Shown here: piece by piece, positions 11,061 through 21,486 of the stretch
Numbering within the stretch: the stretch's first letter is position 1
Layout: every line of letters begins with the position of its first letter
Assembly: GCA_013350335.1 (NCBI GenBank)
Contig: CM023538.1
Coordinates: forward strand, 49,799,195-49,863,194
Reading direction: 5' to 3'
Origin: Chimonanthus salicifolius
Taxonomy: Eukaryota; Streptophyta; Magnoliopsida; Laurales; Calycanthaceae
DNA length: 64,000 bases
Made by a program: the position numbers and the translations under genes
The notes under the pieces: model-generated
The model's input: only the letters and a program-made list of their open reading frames with translations
The model's database searches: none
Told to the model about the DNA's origin: nothing

Positions 11061-12004
11061 CACTGAGCTCGTTACCAAGGTGAAAAATAGAATTTCTGAC
11101 TGGATGGGATCTTCACTCTCTTTCTGGAAAGGTGGAACTTCTTTGATCCATTATGAATCACTTCCACATAATTAGGATAATGCTTTCTTGTTGCCCAAAT
11201 ATTGTATGGGTGCCATTGAGAAACTAATGGAAAACTTCCTTTGGAGCTCTGAACAGAAAAGACACATGCACACGATCGTTTGGGACAAGATTTGCACTCC
11301 TTAGAAGAAGGATGGGCTCGGCCTGAGGCACATCTCCATCATTAATGAAGCTTGCTTATGGTGTAGGTGTGGAATATTGCCAACAAAGACATGTGGATCA
11401 AGTGGGTTCATTCAAAATTCTTGAGAAATAAAAAAAAAAATTGGGATGTCGTTCTTCTTAGCAATCCTTCTTGGGCTTGGAGGTCCATCCTTAGTGTCCG
11501 GAAAAAAAGTTAAGAAACATGCCTTTTTATCGGTGGAAAATGGTCACGACACTAACTTCTGGAAAGACCCTTGGCGCCTGGATACATTTTAAAAGACCAT
11601 TTTGGAGACCGGCCAGTCTACGATTTAGGGCTCGGGAGCAATATCTGTGTCAAATAAATTGCTGTATGTTTGGGATCTTGTCTGATCGCATTCATTTCAT
11701 TGCCAATGCTATAAGATCAAATTACAGTCTTCTAACTATGGCCAGTAATGTTGATCTTACATGCTTCCCTGGTTGTGTTAACCACCACTCCTATCTCTAG
11801 CTTTACCTAAATTCAGGGTTCAAGACCAAAGAGTTACTCATAAAGCTCGGCATTCTAGTGTACCCTATGTATATCCTTTGCAATATTCAGTCGGAAACCA
11901 GAGATCATTTTCTTCATTGTCGTACTATGCACTATCTTGGGGGTTCATCAAACGTAAATTTGGCTACTACAGTTCCACCGAAGACATTCTTGAGGACTGC
12001 TCTT
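11061..12004 (+). pseudogene. LINE (L1-type) ORF2 3' part: RT thumb and zf-RVT-like region
   Basis: It continues the LINE reading across the copia insertion: CTELVTKVKNRISDWMG, GGTSLIHYESLPHN, LLPKYCMGAIEKLMENFLW, WDKICTP and KKDGLGLRHISIINEACLW. Stops and shifts are scattered. Near 11870-11930 a cysteine-rich block (ILCNIQSETRDHFLHC) matches the zf-RVT zinc-binding region found at the end of plant LINE ORF2. The sequence runs into the N gap, so the LINE 3' end and tail are not visible. Confidence 0.75.
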
Positions 12005-12104
12005 NNNNNNNNNNNNNNNNNNNNNNNNNNNNNNNNNNNNNNNNNNNNNNNNNNNNNNNNNNNNNNNNNNNNNNNNNNNNNNNNNNNNNNNNNNNNNNNN
12101 NNNN
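12005..12104. other. Assembly gap (100 N)
   Basis: Exactly 100 N, a conventional scaffold gap of unknown true size. Reading frames drawn through it are meaningless. Confidence 1.
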
Positions 12105-14226
12105 TCTCCACTCTGCTTTCTTCCTTACACGTTGATCAAACTCTTCAATGTTCTGCTCCTTATCTTGTTACCTTCTATCTCCAACTGTTCATTTTTGTAC
12201 TGTAGCTGTTCCTTCTGCTATTTATTTGTCCAAGCCATCTTAAATGACATTCCTTGATCTTTTGTTCTAAAATTGTAACTAGGTTTCCTCTCTTTCATTC
12301 ATTTCTATTTCTTTCTTCCTTGTTATTCCACCTATCCATCTTAACAAATGCATATCTGTCACATTAAATTTATCCATACATTTACATCCATACACAATTG
12401 TAAGGAATTTTAATGTTTATGATTCCATTTTTTTAAATGATGATTTGATTTTTTTACTTACTGATTTACTTGTAAAATATCCCTAACGATCTGAAGTGTT
12501 GCATCACTATGCGATCCAAAAAATTACCTCTAGATTACATTCCGCTTATTTACTCATAATTCTGTTAACAACAGTACAAAATGGACAAGGTGTATCAAGT
12601 TGCTATAAAGCCTACACAGTCATATGCATCTAGAGATTTTAGGAAGAATGTGGATGGTTGATCGAATTCAACTCTTGGCCTATAAAGTTGATGTGCTTGT
12701 TTCCCCTCCATACACAAGCAGGGCTTATCTTTATTTGTAATTATTTGTATTTTGGTGAACTCATCATTGAGTCATCGATGACCAGTGCATGGAATGTGTT
12801 GAGTAGAGTAGATTCATGCTTTTTTTAATCTTCCAATTTATGCATGAACTAGATGATGGGAAAGAAATATATCACTTCATGGACAAACAATGAGTCAATT
12901 CTATGATGATTGAGCATTCTTGGGTTTTTTTTTTCATTTCCATTTTTCTTCTTCCTTTATTTTTTGCGTCTAAGTGCCCTTTTCAGCCCATTTGCTTGTT
13001 CTCTCAGTAAATAAGTCATGGATGTTAAAATGAAGTTTTTGATTCAAGTTTCAATGCGACATCCTAAATTATTCAATCACTGAATCAGCTGCCTATATAT
13101 CCCATTTGATCACTGTTCCAGTTGCGGCATGTAAGACTTGGGTATTTGTGGTCTTATATCTGAAAACCAGCAGTGTACGTTTCCCACTTGTGAAAGATAT
13201 GTAATACTTTATATTTCTGTAAAATATAAATGATTCAAGGTCTTGTGGAATAATGACAGAGGATTGAATTACTGTTTATATATTGGGTATTATAATGAAA
13301 ACTCTATGTTATTGAACTGTAGAATTTTTTTGCCCAAATCTCAATCCCATACAAATAAAAGTCTAACAAGATACACATAAACTCATCCATGTAGGAGTTT
13401 AGCCATCCAAAAAATATAATAACAAATGTACTTTCAAAAGAAACCTTTAAAATATTTTAAAAAAATGTGGGTGAAGTTTTATATTGTAGTAGAAATCCCA
13501 TTTGAACATGACAACTGTCAAGGAGCAAACTGTGAACCAGTTTATTGAAACAGTCGACTGTTCAAGTTACTTTGATCTGTTACTGGGCTTAATTTAGCTC
13601 TAAGAAGTCTATTTTACAAAAAATAAAAATAAAGCAAAACAAAAAATCTCTAAGAAGGATTAATTAATTTAACTTTCTCTATCTAGTGGTGAATATCACT
13701 TTGATATGAATGGTTTTGATCCAGTAGCAGTTTCCCATAGGTGGATTTGATCTAGGTTTCTACTTTGGTGAAGGGTGGGCCTTTTTACAAGAGATGATGA
13801 ACTAGAAAGTACCAACAATTAGGTAGAATTTGGATATGGGAAAAATGTGAAGTGGATATTCTCTTGGATAAAACTGAAAATAGTGACTCTCCTTGAAGTA
13901 TCTCTAAATAGTGGAATCCCAGTTTTCTGTACTCTTATTGTAGAAATGTGTGATTCCTCTTCCATTTGTTAGAGTGACATTCTTCCACATGTCGAGAAAT
14001 TAGTTTCATTCTTCACCCCTATTTCTCCACCGAAGTTCAACAGTAAACCGGGTAATGGTCTTTATTTAGAAAAAGCTCAGTCTCCACCACCCATCTCTCC
14101 ACATCCGTATGCAGCTATATTGGCTATTGTGCTTATTTGGTTTGCTATGGACATCAATTATGTTTGATGCTTGCCCTGTACTTTGAATTAGAAAAGGTTT
14201 CTGATCAGGACAACTAATGTTTGCAG
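12105..14226. other. No gene seen; probable intron of the host gene downstream
   Basis: AT-rich sequence with T-rich runs and no coding stretch I could support on either strand. It directly precedes a well-formed 3' splice site (TTGCAG, 14221-14226), so it is probably intronic. The LINE's 3' end may reach into its first 100-150 bases. Confidence 0.4.
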
Positions 14227-14318
14227 ACCTGATGGTCAACCATGTGTTGAGACAAAAGAATTTAATCTGGTCCGAAACATGCTGATTGCTGCAGTTGAAG
14301 AGCGCTATCGAGATGCAG
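14227..14318 (+). CDS. Host-gene exon, UVR-like C-terminal region (probable BBD-type bifunctional nuclease)
   Basis: A 92-nt open exon after acceptor TTGCAG. It translates as PDGQPCVETKEFN, then LVRNMLIAAVEERYRDA, with one base at each end shared with neighbouring codons. The donor is GCAAGA after ...GATGCAG, a GC-type donor. Joining to 15021 restores codon GCT and gives EERYRDAAQWRDKLTQLR, which fits the UVR motif pattern (AV..E.Y..AA..RD.L..L). A DUF151 nuclease domain followed by C-terminal UVR is the layout of plant BBD bifunctional nucleases, so that is my best guess. The DUF151 exons are not in the window. Product is inference; exon structure is well supported by phase and stop position. 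Confidence 0.55.
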
Positions 14319-14820
14319 GCAAGATATATCTTTCTTTCATTTGTTTTCCTGTTCATTCATGCTCTCGTTGTTCCCTTGTCTATTATTATTATTATTCCTT
14401 TTTGGGTTCTCTAATGCTAGCTTGAAAGCTAACCGTCTTTGTATAGGAGAAGTTTGATCAGTATGGTACATGTCCTATTGGAATCTTCTTGTAGGTTTTT
14501 TTCCTTTTTTTTTTTTGTGTATAACATAAAAAACCAGGAGCCTGACCACCTAAACCAAGCAGGACAGTTGTCAATTAGCCATATGGAGTAGACCATAAAA
14601 TAGATGGCTTAAATGAGTGGATTCCACTCATGCAGATCATGATTCAAAGACTAGCCAAGTGTTATGGCTGCTATTTGGTTGGAACATATAAGCTTTTAGT
14701 CGTACAAGCCTGAGAGGACAAACCATGTTGTAATCCATATATCAATCGGGTGGAGAAATACATGAAGATTGAAGCCCAAGGGCTTGAATTGGGAAGAAAC
14801 AAGCCGGTAGTTTTCCAATA

Positions 14821-14863
14821 GGGGATGGGGATGGGGGTGGGGGTGGGGGTGGGGGTGGGGGTG
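14821..14863 (+). repeat. G-rich hexamer microsatellite (GGGGGT)n
   Basis: GGGGAT units grade into five or six GGGGGT units inside the intron between the two host exons. Runs of five G separated by single T are strong candidates for G-quadruplex formation on the coding strand. Confidence 0.9.
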
Positions 14864-15020
14864 TTTAGGCCAAAGTTTAAGAAAATTGAACCAAGGAAAA
14901 TTGATTGATATGTGTAGTCTCTTAGAATTCAGTTCCTTGTTAATATGCTTTATCCAATTATTTATGGTGATCTTGATGCGGAAAAGCTGCTTTCCTTTGA
15001 CATTTTAAATTGTAATTCAG

Positions 15021-15076
15021 CTCAATGGAGGGACAAGCTCACACAACTGCGGTTGAAGAATAAGAACTGGACATGA
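15021..15076 (+). CDS. Terminal coding exon of the same host gene, ending in TGA
   Basis: It begins after acceptor TTGTAATTCAG (15010-15020) and reads, in phase with 14227-14318, QWRDKLTQLRLKNKNWT followed by TGA at 15074-15076. The intron between is 702 bp. A possible donor (AAG|GTAAAA) lies three bases after the stop, suggesting the 3' UTR is also spliced. The acceptor candidate is at 15722-15727. Confidence 0.55.
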
Positions 15077-15210
15077 AAGGTAAAAACTGTTAGTTTCGTA
15101 AAAACTGTTAGTGTTTCTTTATGGGCCGTTTGCTAATTTCCATCCTAAGGATCTGTAGAAAAGGTCATTTCCATGGTTGAATTTTTCAGCATAGAGGAAT
15201 TGTAAACTAT

Positions 15211-15245
15211 GGGGGGGAGGCGGAGGCGGAGGGGGAGGGGGAGGG
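15211..15245 (+). repeat. G-rich imperfect repeat in the probable 3' UTR intron
   Basis: A G7 run followed by AGGCGGAGGCGGA and two GGGGGA units. Like 14821-14863 it is a purine/G4-type tract in the transcript direction of the host gene. Confidence 0.85.
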
Positions 15246-15727
15246 TTCAACCGCGCAACATAGCCCATGGGAAACAAAAAAAATTGACCCCCATGTGGGG
15301 CCCACCTGGGCCCATTTGATTCCCATATCCACCTCACACCCTACCCTACCACATGATGTTAGATCCGTACTCAATTTAAACCCCTTTTGAGTTTATCTTA
15401 CTATTGGATTGACTTTTGAACCCTTCAAAATTATGGCTTTTAAAATCCAATGAATGTGATTTTTTACGAGAAGCATTAACTTCAATCCCACCCTTTGGAC
15501 TTCACCCAACGACCCACCTGTGCAATGTCACACATGCGTGACATTGTGCAGGTGAATTGCTCTACCGAAATGGACATTGGCAAATGGCACCGCAACATTC
15601 TCTATTGGGTGTTTTCTTAGAGAAAGTTTCTGTTAAGCACTTGTGTCAAGTTCATAATCTCTCTGTCTCTCTCTCTCTTGCTGCTGGAGTCACGGTTCAT
15701 TTCTGATGAGTAATTTTCTTTTGCAGT

Positions 15728-15990
15728 GAATTGCACAAATTGTACATAAAACATTGATGCGGACAAGCTCAGCCTCCATCAGCCGAGTGGTATATATCTA
15801 TGTAGTTATTAAGCTTGTGAATATCCCTGTATAGGTACTATATATATTATATATTAATATTAGATAGGATACATTGGGGCATTATGTTAGCAGAAGGGCT
15901 GTTTTGTTCATGTCATCTGGTATCCTTCTGCTGAATCTGCCATTCTGGAGGGAAAGAATTCCCTCTATGCTAAAACTTAAGACTGCCTAT
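15728..15990 (+). other. Probable spliced 3' UTR exon of the host gene
   Basis: Sequence after TTCTTTTGCAG (ends 15727), a textbook plant 3' splice site with a pyrimidine tract. The matching donor would be GTAAAA at 15080. There is no open frame here. The transcript end cannot be placed; 15990 is a guess before the ATATATAT tract. Pure inference from splice signals. Confidence 0.3.
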
Positions 15991-16165
15991 TGTTCTATTA
16001 CACGCTAATATATATATATGTTCCGTTGTTTGCCCGACTCACTAGCTATTTGACATGACCTGGTTATTTCAAAATCTCAGGAGAAATGCTGTTTGGTCAG
16101 TCTCACTCTACTACAGTCCACACTGCACTTTTTAACTCTCCAAAAAGCAAAACTCAATCTTTTAA

Positions 16166-16311
16166 CTCAGTGGTAGAAATCTCGATATCGGACGATAAAT
16201 GTTTCTTCTATTTTTTTTTTTTTTACTAAAATCACTAATATCGGCCAATATCGGCAATATGTAAAGGTTTTAAAAATAGATTTATATCAGTCGATATTAT
16301 CACCACTTGCT
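16166..16311. mobile_element. Small CGATAT-rich inverted-repeat element (hAT-like MITE, decayed)
   Basis: CAGTGGTAGAAATCTCGATA at the left pairs imperfectly with a minus-strand CAAGTGGTGATAATATCGA at the right. The termini start CA, and flanking 8-mers (TTTTAACT and CTTTATTT) agree at 5 of 8 positions, so any TSD is decayed. It shares CGATAT words with the MITE at 18066. Confidence 0.35.
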
Positions 16312-18057
16312 TTATTTGTATCTATTGCTTTATTTGTTCGAATAGTTGGATATTCTCATCTTGTGTAGGGGGTTTTATCCTTAAACCCTTGGGGTGTTTA
16401 ACTTGATCTAAAGTGATTGTGGACTATGGATTTGAAGTTTTACCTATGGTACCTTGATCGATTAGTTAAAAGAGACTAATATAAAAGTCAATTTCTAGCA
16501 CCTTGATTTTAGTAATTAAAATCACAAGTGTTTTTAAAAGTGTTGAAATAAAACTTTTGGTATTTTAGCCACTAAGATCAAGTCATTACAAATTAAGTTT
16601 TAAATTGATATTTTATTTGCTTATTTCAAGTTTGATCTTTCATATTTATATCTACAAAAGTTTGAGTTTGTCGGACTTTTAAAGCTAAAATAAAGGTCGT
16701 TCATTTTGCACTTAGAGCTGTTTTTATTTTTTTTATTTTTAGTTAGTTTGAAAATTCAACATTAGAGACTTGTCACCTATTAAAATTTCAGTTCAAAATT
16801 CAATTACTAGTTATTTGATTTTACCAATCGAAAGTAGCAGACTTTTTTAGAAAGATTGATGTCTGTGTTTAATGATTTTCATCGTTAAGATTGAGTAGCT
16901 AAAAATTATTGAAATAAATTTTGTTCAAGTGATAAATCTTTAAGCTTGTTTTTAATTTGCATGGTTAAATTTTTAAAAAATATTAAAAATAAATACAGTA
17001 TCATATATGACTTTATAATATATATTATATATAAAAATGTTAAGTAGGTCTAAATGTCGAATGGGCCTCAATGGTTTTTAAATAGAGTTTGAACCCTGTT
17101 AATCAGACAAAAATCTTGTCCAATCCGATTGGAATTTGTCACACATCCCTAGACGTAGTTTAGTAGGAAGGAGAGTAATAAAATGAGCTCATGCTTCTAT
17201 CGTTCTAACTCATTCATTTCTGATGAATTCTATGAATAGGTGTAGAGGTTTTTATTTCAGTAAAGGGCTCATGGGTAAAATCATATTTTTAAATTCAGAT
17301 ATTCAATTTTATCCTCTTATGAAAATTTTATAAATTAAATCTTTTAATAAGAAATTAAAGCGATATTAGAAAAGTTTAATTTATAGAATAGGTGGGTGTA
17401 GTGTTGTACAACAGCGAAAGGGTGAGAGAAAATAATTTATTTTAGTAATCATCTAAAAACAAAATATAATTTATAATGTAACATTTTTTAAAAAGAGGAA
17501 ATCTGCTGACCCCACTTTGTGGTGATCATTGGATAAATTTTGAATCCATGATACCATCTGTAAACACCATGGATCGAGACATGAAGTGAATATCGAACCA
17601 CTCGAACATATAAAGCGTTGGATTTTTAAATTATAGAATAATATCTAATGATACTTAAATGTTATTATTAAAGTCATAAAATATCAATATTAATTAGAGT
17701 TATATCTACACTTTCAGTCGTAATTTTTATATAATACTAGTACTATTTTCATTAAAAAAGAAAAAATAGTTTTAATAACTGTAATATATCAGATTTCATA
17801 TTTCTATTGCATTTTTACTATATTTTTATTGATATAAACAGAAATGACCATAAATTCTCGATAATATTGTGATTAAAATATTTTTATAAAATGTCATAAA
17901 ATTAAATTTATTGTCAGTATTTATTACAAGCGACTCTCTACATGCATCTTTTGCCGTGGACTTGTTTACAGATTAGTGCTCGAACTATCTTAGAAAAGCC
18001 CCAGCTAAACCTATTAGAAAATCTCCAAATTGATTTCCATATTAACCTTTATCCGTT
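16312..18057. other. AT-rich sequence, nothing recognised
   Basis: Long AT-rich stretch without supportable open frames, splice-bounded exons or terminal repeats. Some phrases recur near 57.6-58.6 kb (variants of ATGATTTT..ATCGTTAAGATTGAGTAG), hinting at an old shared repeat. Confidence 0.5.
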
Positions 18058-18065
18058 CTTGTAGC

Positions 18066-18587
18066 CAGGGGTTTAAAAATCGGCTCGGCCGATATATCGG
18101 CCGATATGTAAATATCGGCCGATATGCGTTATGGCCGATATTTCGGCCGATAAATTTATCTCTCATACCAATAGCGGCATTTTCTCTCTCCTCCGATATC
18201 GGAACCGTGAAAAAACCGTAAAAAACCATGATGAACAGTGATGAACCATGACAAAACCGCAAAAAACCGTTAAAAACCGCCAAAAACCGTGAAAGCAGTA
18301 AACTCTGAACCGTTAAAAACCGTCAAGAACCGCAAAAAACCGTTAAAAACCGTTAAAAACAGCAAAAAACCGCCAAGAACCGTGTAAAAACCGTATCGGT
18401 GTTTAAAAAAAAAAAATTAATTAAATACCGATATTTATGAATATCGGCCGATATTTGGACCGATATTTCGGACTGAATATCGGCCATATCGGCCGATAAT
18501 ACTACAGTACGGCCGATACTTATCGTATCGGCCGATATTGATCGGTTTGAAAAAACCGATATATATCGGCCGATATTTGCACCTTAG
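18066..18587. mobile_element. hAT-type MITE with ATCGGCCGAT arms and a tandem AAAAACCGT core
   Basis: Flanked by perfect 8-bp TSDs CTTGTAGC (18058-18065 and 18588-18595), the hAT signature. The termini CAGGGGTTTAAAAATCGG and (minus strand) CTAAGGTGCAAATATCGG match at about 12 of 18 positions. Both arms hold repeated ATATCGGCCGATAT palindromes, for example 18094-18107 and 18112-18125. The middle (about 18205-18390) is an irregular array of 10-14 bp units of the type AAAAACCGTTAAAAACCGC, around 15 copies. It is non-coding; the short open frames over it are palindrome artefacts. Confidence 0.85.
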
Positions 18588-18595
18588 CTTGTAGC

Positions 18596-20430
18596 ACACA
18601 AAACTTCCAAGTGATGGAATCAATCCTCACTCGCACCAAGCATGTCACCCACGTACGTTATTCTTTTCAAATAAGAACGGTGGTTAGAATTTTGTTAATT
18701 ATTAGGTCAGTTTAAGAAGTTTGTCTCTGAGCTTTTGAGTTCGATTTACGTTTAAATTTTTTTGACCACTTTTCATAGGTTACTCCTTATTGATTTATCA
18801 AGTGTTTGTGAATTGGGAGGTTTACACATGCTGTAGGATTAGTCTCGCCTCCAACGTAAGGTAGGGATTAGGGGTGAAGATTTCAGGACTGCCGATAACT
18901 GCCGGTTTATAAACTATTCAATTTTTTTTTTTTTTAAAAAAAAGCGATATGATATATATATCGGTGATATATTCGCCATATCAACTGATACGATAAATAT
19001 CGATCAAAATTATTACTGATGGTAGGGATATGTATGTTAAAAGAAATTATTAAGTGAGGTGAATAATGAGCTACAGTGAGCACTTTGGATATGGTCACAT
19101 GCTTTTGTCAAACTCTCCACGTTTCTTCTATTTATCCAATTGTGAAACTGGATCACAAGTTGATCACAATTCAAGTAAATATAATTAAAATTGCGCAAAT
19201 TTCAAGCTTTTATTATATATAAATGAATGAAATATTAATTAATATGTAAATTGCACTATATATATTTTACAAAATTATTCGTATTTTATTTAATAATTTA
19301 GTAAAATATACTAAATATTTAATGCTAGTAAATGGAATTCTATCTCTACAAAGTAGAATCATTGGCATCCTGTTTCATGAGCTACAAGACTGCGAACCAA
19401 TGATCTATGTAACTAGTGACTGAGGAAATAAAATCTCACCACTCCATCAACGATGGACACCGGTGGTTACCATAAGATTGTTACAGACATATTTGAAATT
19501 TAAAGACAAACAATTCTTTCTTTTAACTAAACTGGTTGCCGTCATTTGTTTATCTTTTAACTATCATCTACGGGAGTTTTACGTTAGATATTCTATAGTT
19601 TTCTACATGGAAATTCAGAAAAAAAAAGCAATCAAAATCAAATTTAGTATGCAATTTGTGAAAAAAAATTAAATGAGAGACAGCCAAATGTCGACCTTGG
19701 TAATACTCGAGGTCTGCAAGTTTGAAGGCGAGGAATTTATGGCCAAATTTCGGTCTTGATAATACTCAAGTTCTATAGGTGTGCAAGCGAGGAACTTCTG
19801 CATGAAAAAAATAGAAATAAGTAGAATAAAGGCGAAAGTAAATCATTCATGGTTTCTAAATCAGGGGGTCTAAAACAAATTCAGTGAGATCCTCTTTAAA
19901 GTCTTGAAAGAAGGCAAAGTCAACAACAGAGATGAAGAAGACGGTGTTGTTGAGGTCAGTTGTGTTAAGAAAAGTAGTATAGCATAGAAAATCTTGAAAA
20001 AAACAATTAAAAGGGGGCTTCTATTGCCATAGTGGAAAGGAAGAAAGAAAAAGAGTAGACGTGAGTTAAACTCTCTAAATATTAAAGAAATAGAAGACTA
20101 TAAATGAAAGAGATAGAATATGAGATACTCTAAAATCTTAGGGGGTCGAGGTAAAACTGTTTAGATGGGGCTATTGCAGGTTATTTTTTAGACTTATTTT
20201 GAAAGCCTATAGGCGGTGTAGGCCCTAGATAGAATATAGAGTATCAAAGAGAGAGAGAAGTTAGAGGGGAAATGGATAGCAAACAAAAGTACGAACATTG
20301 GGATGGGTAAAGGGGGAGATGTCTTCCTGAGTGTTGGTCACCATTCATGATGCATAGAGATTCGTAGGGAGAGTCCATATACCGAAGTATGTCTTCTACA
20401 TCTTCCTCTAAACTGTGTGAATGTCATCAA
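18596..20430. other. AT-rich stretch with a CGATAT patch and a small tandem duplication
   Basis: No gene seen. A second CGATAT-rich patch lies at 18935-19010 (GCGATATGATATATAT, TCGCCATATC), a likely remnant of the MITE family. At about 19684-19802 a roughly 58-bp unit occurs twice (GGTAATACTCGAGGTCT and GATAATACTCAAGTTCT). The 69-residue open frame at 19463-19672 has no recognisable motif. Confidence 0.5.
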
Positions 20431-20463
20431 AATCGTATGAGTCGCGAATTGACTCATACGATT
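20431..20463. repeat. Perfect 13-bp inverted repeat with 7-base loop
   Basis: AATCGTATGAGTC, loop GCGAATT, then GACTCATACGATT. It lies about 1 kb upstream of the hAT transposase relic, with further CGATTCAACTC and CGACTCAAAG words to 20600. It may belong to that element's subterminal region. Confidence 0.8.
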
Positions 20464-21486
20464 CGACACTAAATCTAGGTCTAGCAAGTCAACTTGCAAT
20501 AGAAATCATTTTTGCTCAAAAATTGTACATTTCTTGGGTTAAATCATAAATATTGCGATTCAACTCAATGAAGCGCTGAATTGTACGACTCAAAGTGGAA
20601 GAGGGAAAGAAGAGGAAAAGACATGCACAATTGATTTTGGAAAGAGAATTTTTTGCAAACTATTAAAAAAATACATCTTTTGTTATAACTCTTGCATCGA
20701 TAAATCATTTCTTCAATCGCCTTCTGCTTTGCCTCTACAAGTCTAAGTTGCAAGTCTTCTCTTCTTCAAGCCTTGCAGCCTTTCAAATCAACACTCTTCT
20801 ACAAATCTCTCTCCAATCGTCAGTTCCGCTAGTCCTTCTACAAGTCCTCAATGCCTTAGAGCCTTCAAATGAAGTCAGGTATGATTTTTTTTTTCTGTTA
20901 TTCTCTATTTCCGTTTTTTTCTCTTTTCCTTATTCTTCTTCTTCTCTTCTTCATCGTCCTCTGTTTTTCATTTTCTTTTTATGCCATTCTTTGAAAAATT
21001 CTGCTACTTTTTTTGTCATTTTCATTGCAAATAATGATACTATCTAATGAAATAAGGAACTTACGTTTGCAGGTCTTTGCTTGAGGACCCTTTTACTATT
21101 TTCTATCGAAATTTTTTATACTGTTTTCATAGTTTTGTTACTATTTTTGTTGGAATTTTTTTTACGATAGTATATAATGAAATAAATCAATAATGGACTT
21201 AAGTTTCAGACTCATATTGTTTTATTAATTGTACAGTACTATAGTGTATACTGTTTTAGACTATAGTAGGAAATTTTATGTGTTTATACTGATTCGTAAC
21301 TATACCATGTATACAATTTCAAATGGCCATAGTATACTTTGTAATATTGTTTTCTATTTAAATTTTATTTAAATGTCATGATTTAATTACTAGTACTTAA
21401 TATTTAAAATTAAATCTCATAAGAATATATTTTTATGTCTTTTTTTTATGATTATTTCTGATGGATGTTAAATGACAAATTTATAG

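Noticed and set aside
11858..12205. Open frames crossing the N gap
   Set aside because: Continuity through 100 unknown bases is artificial.
18014..18623. Open frames with repeated IGRY / YRPIY peptides
   Set aside because: Translation of ATCGGCCGATAT palindromes of the hAT MITE, not protein-coding.
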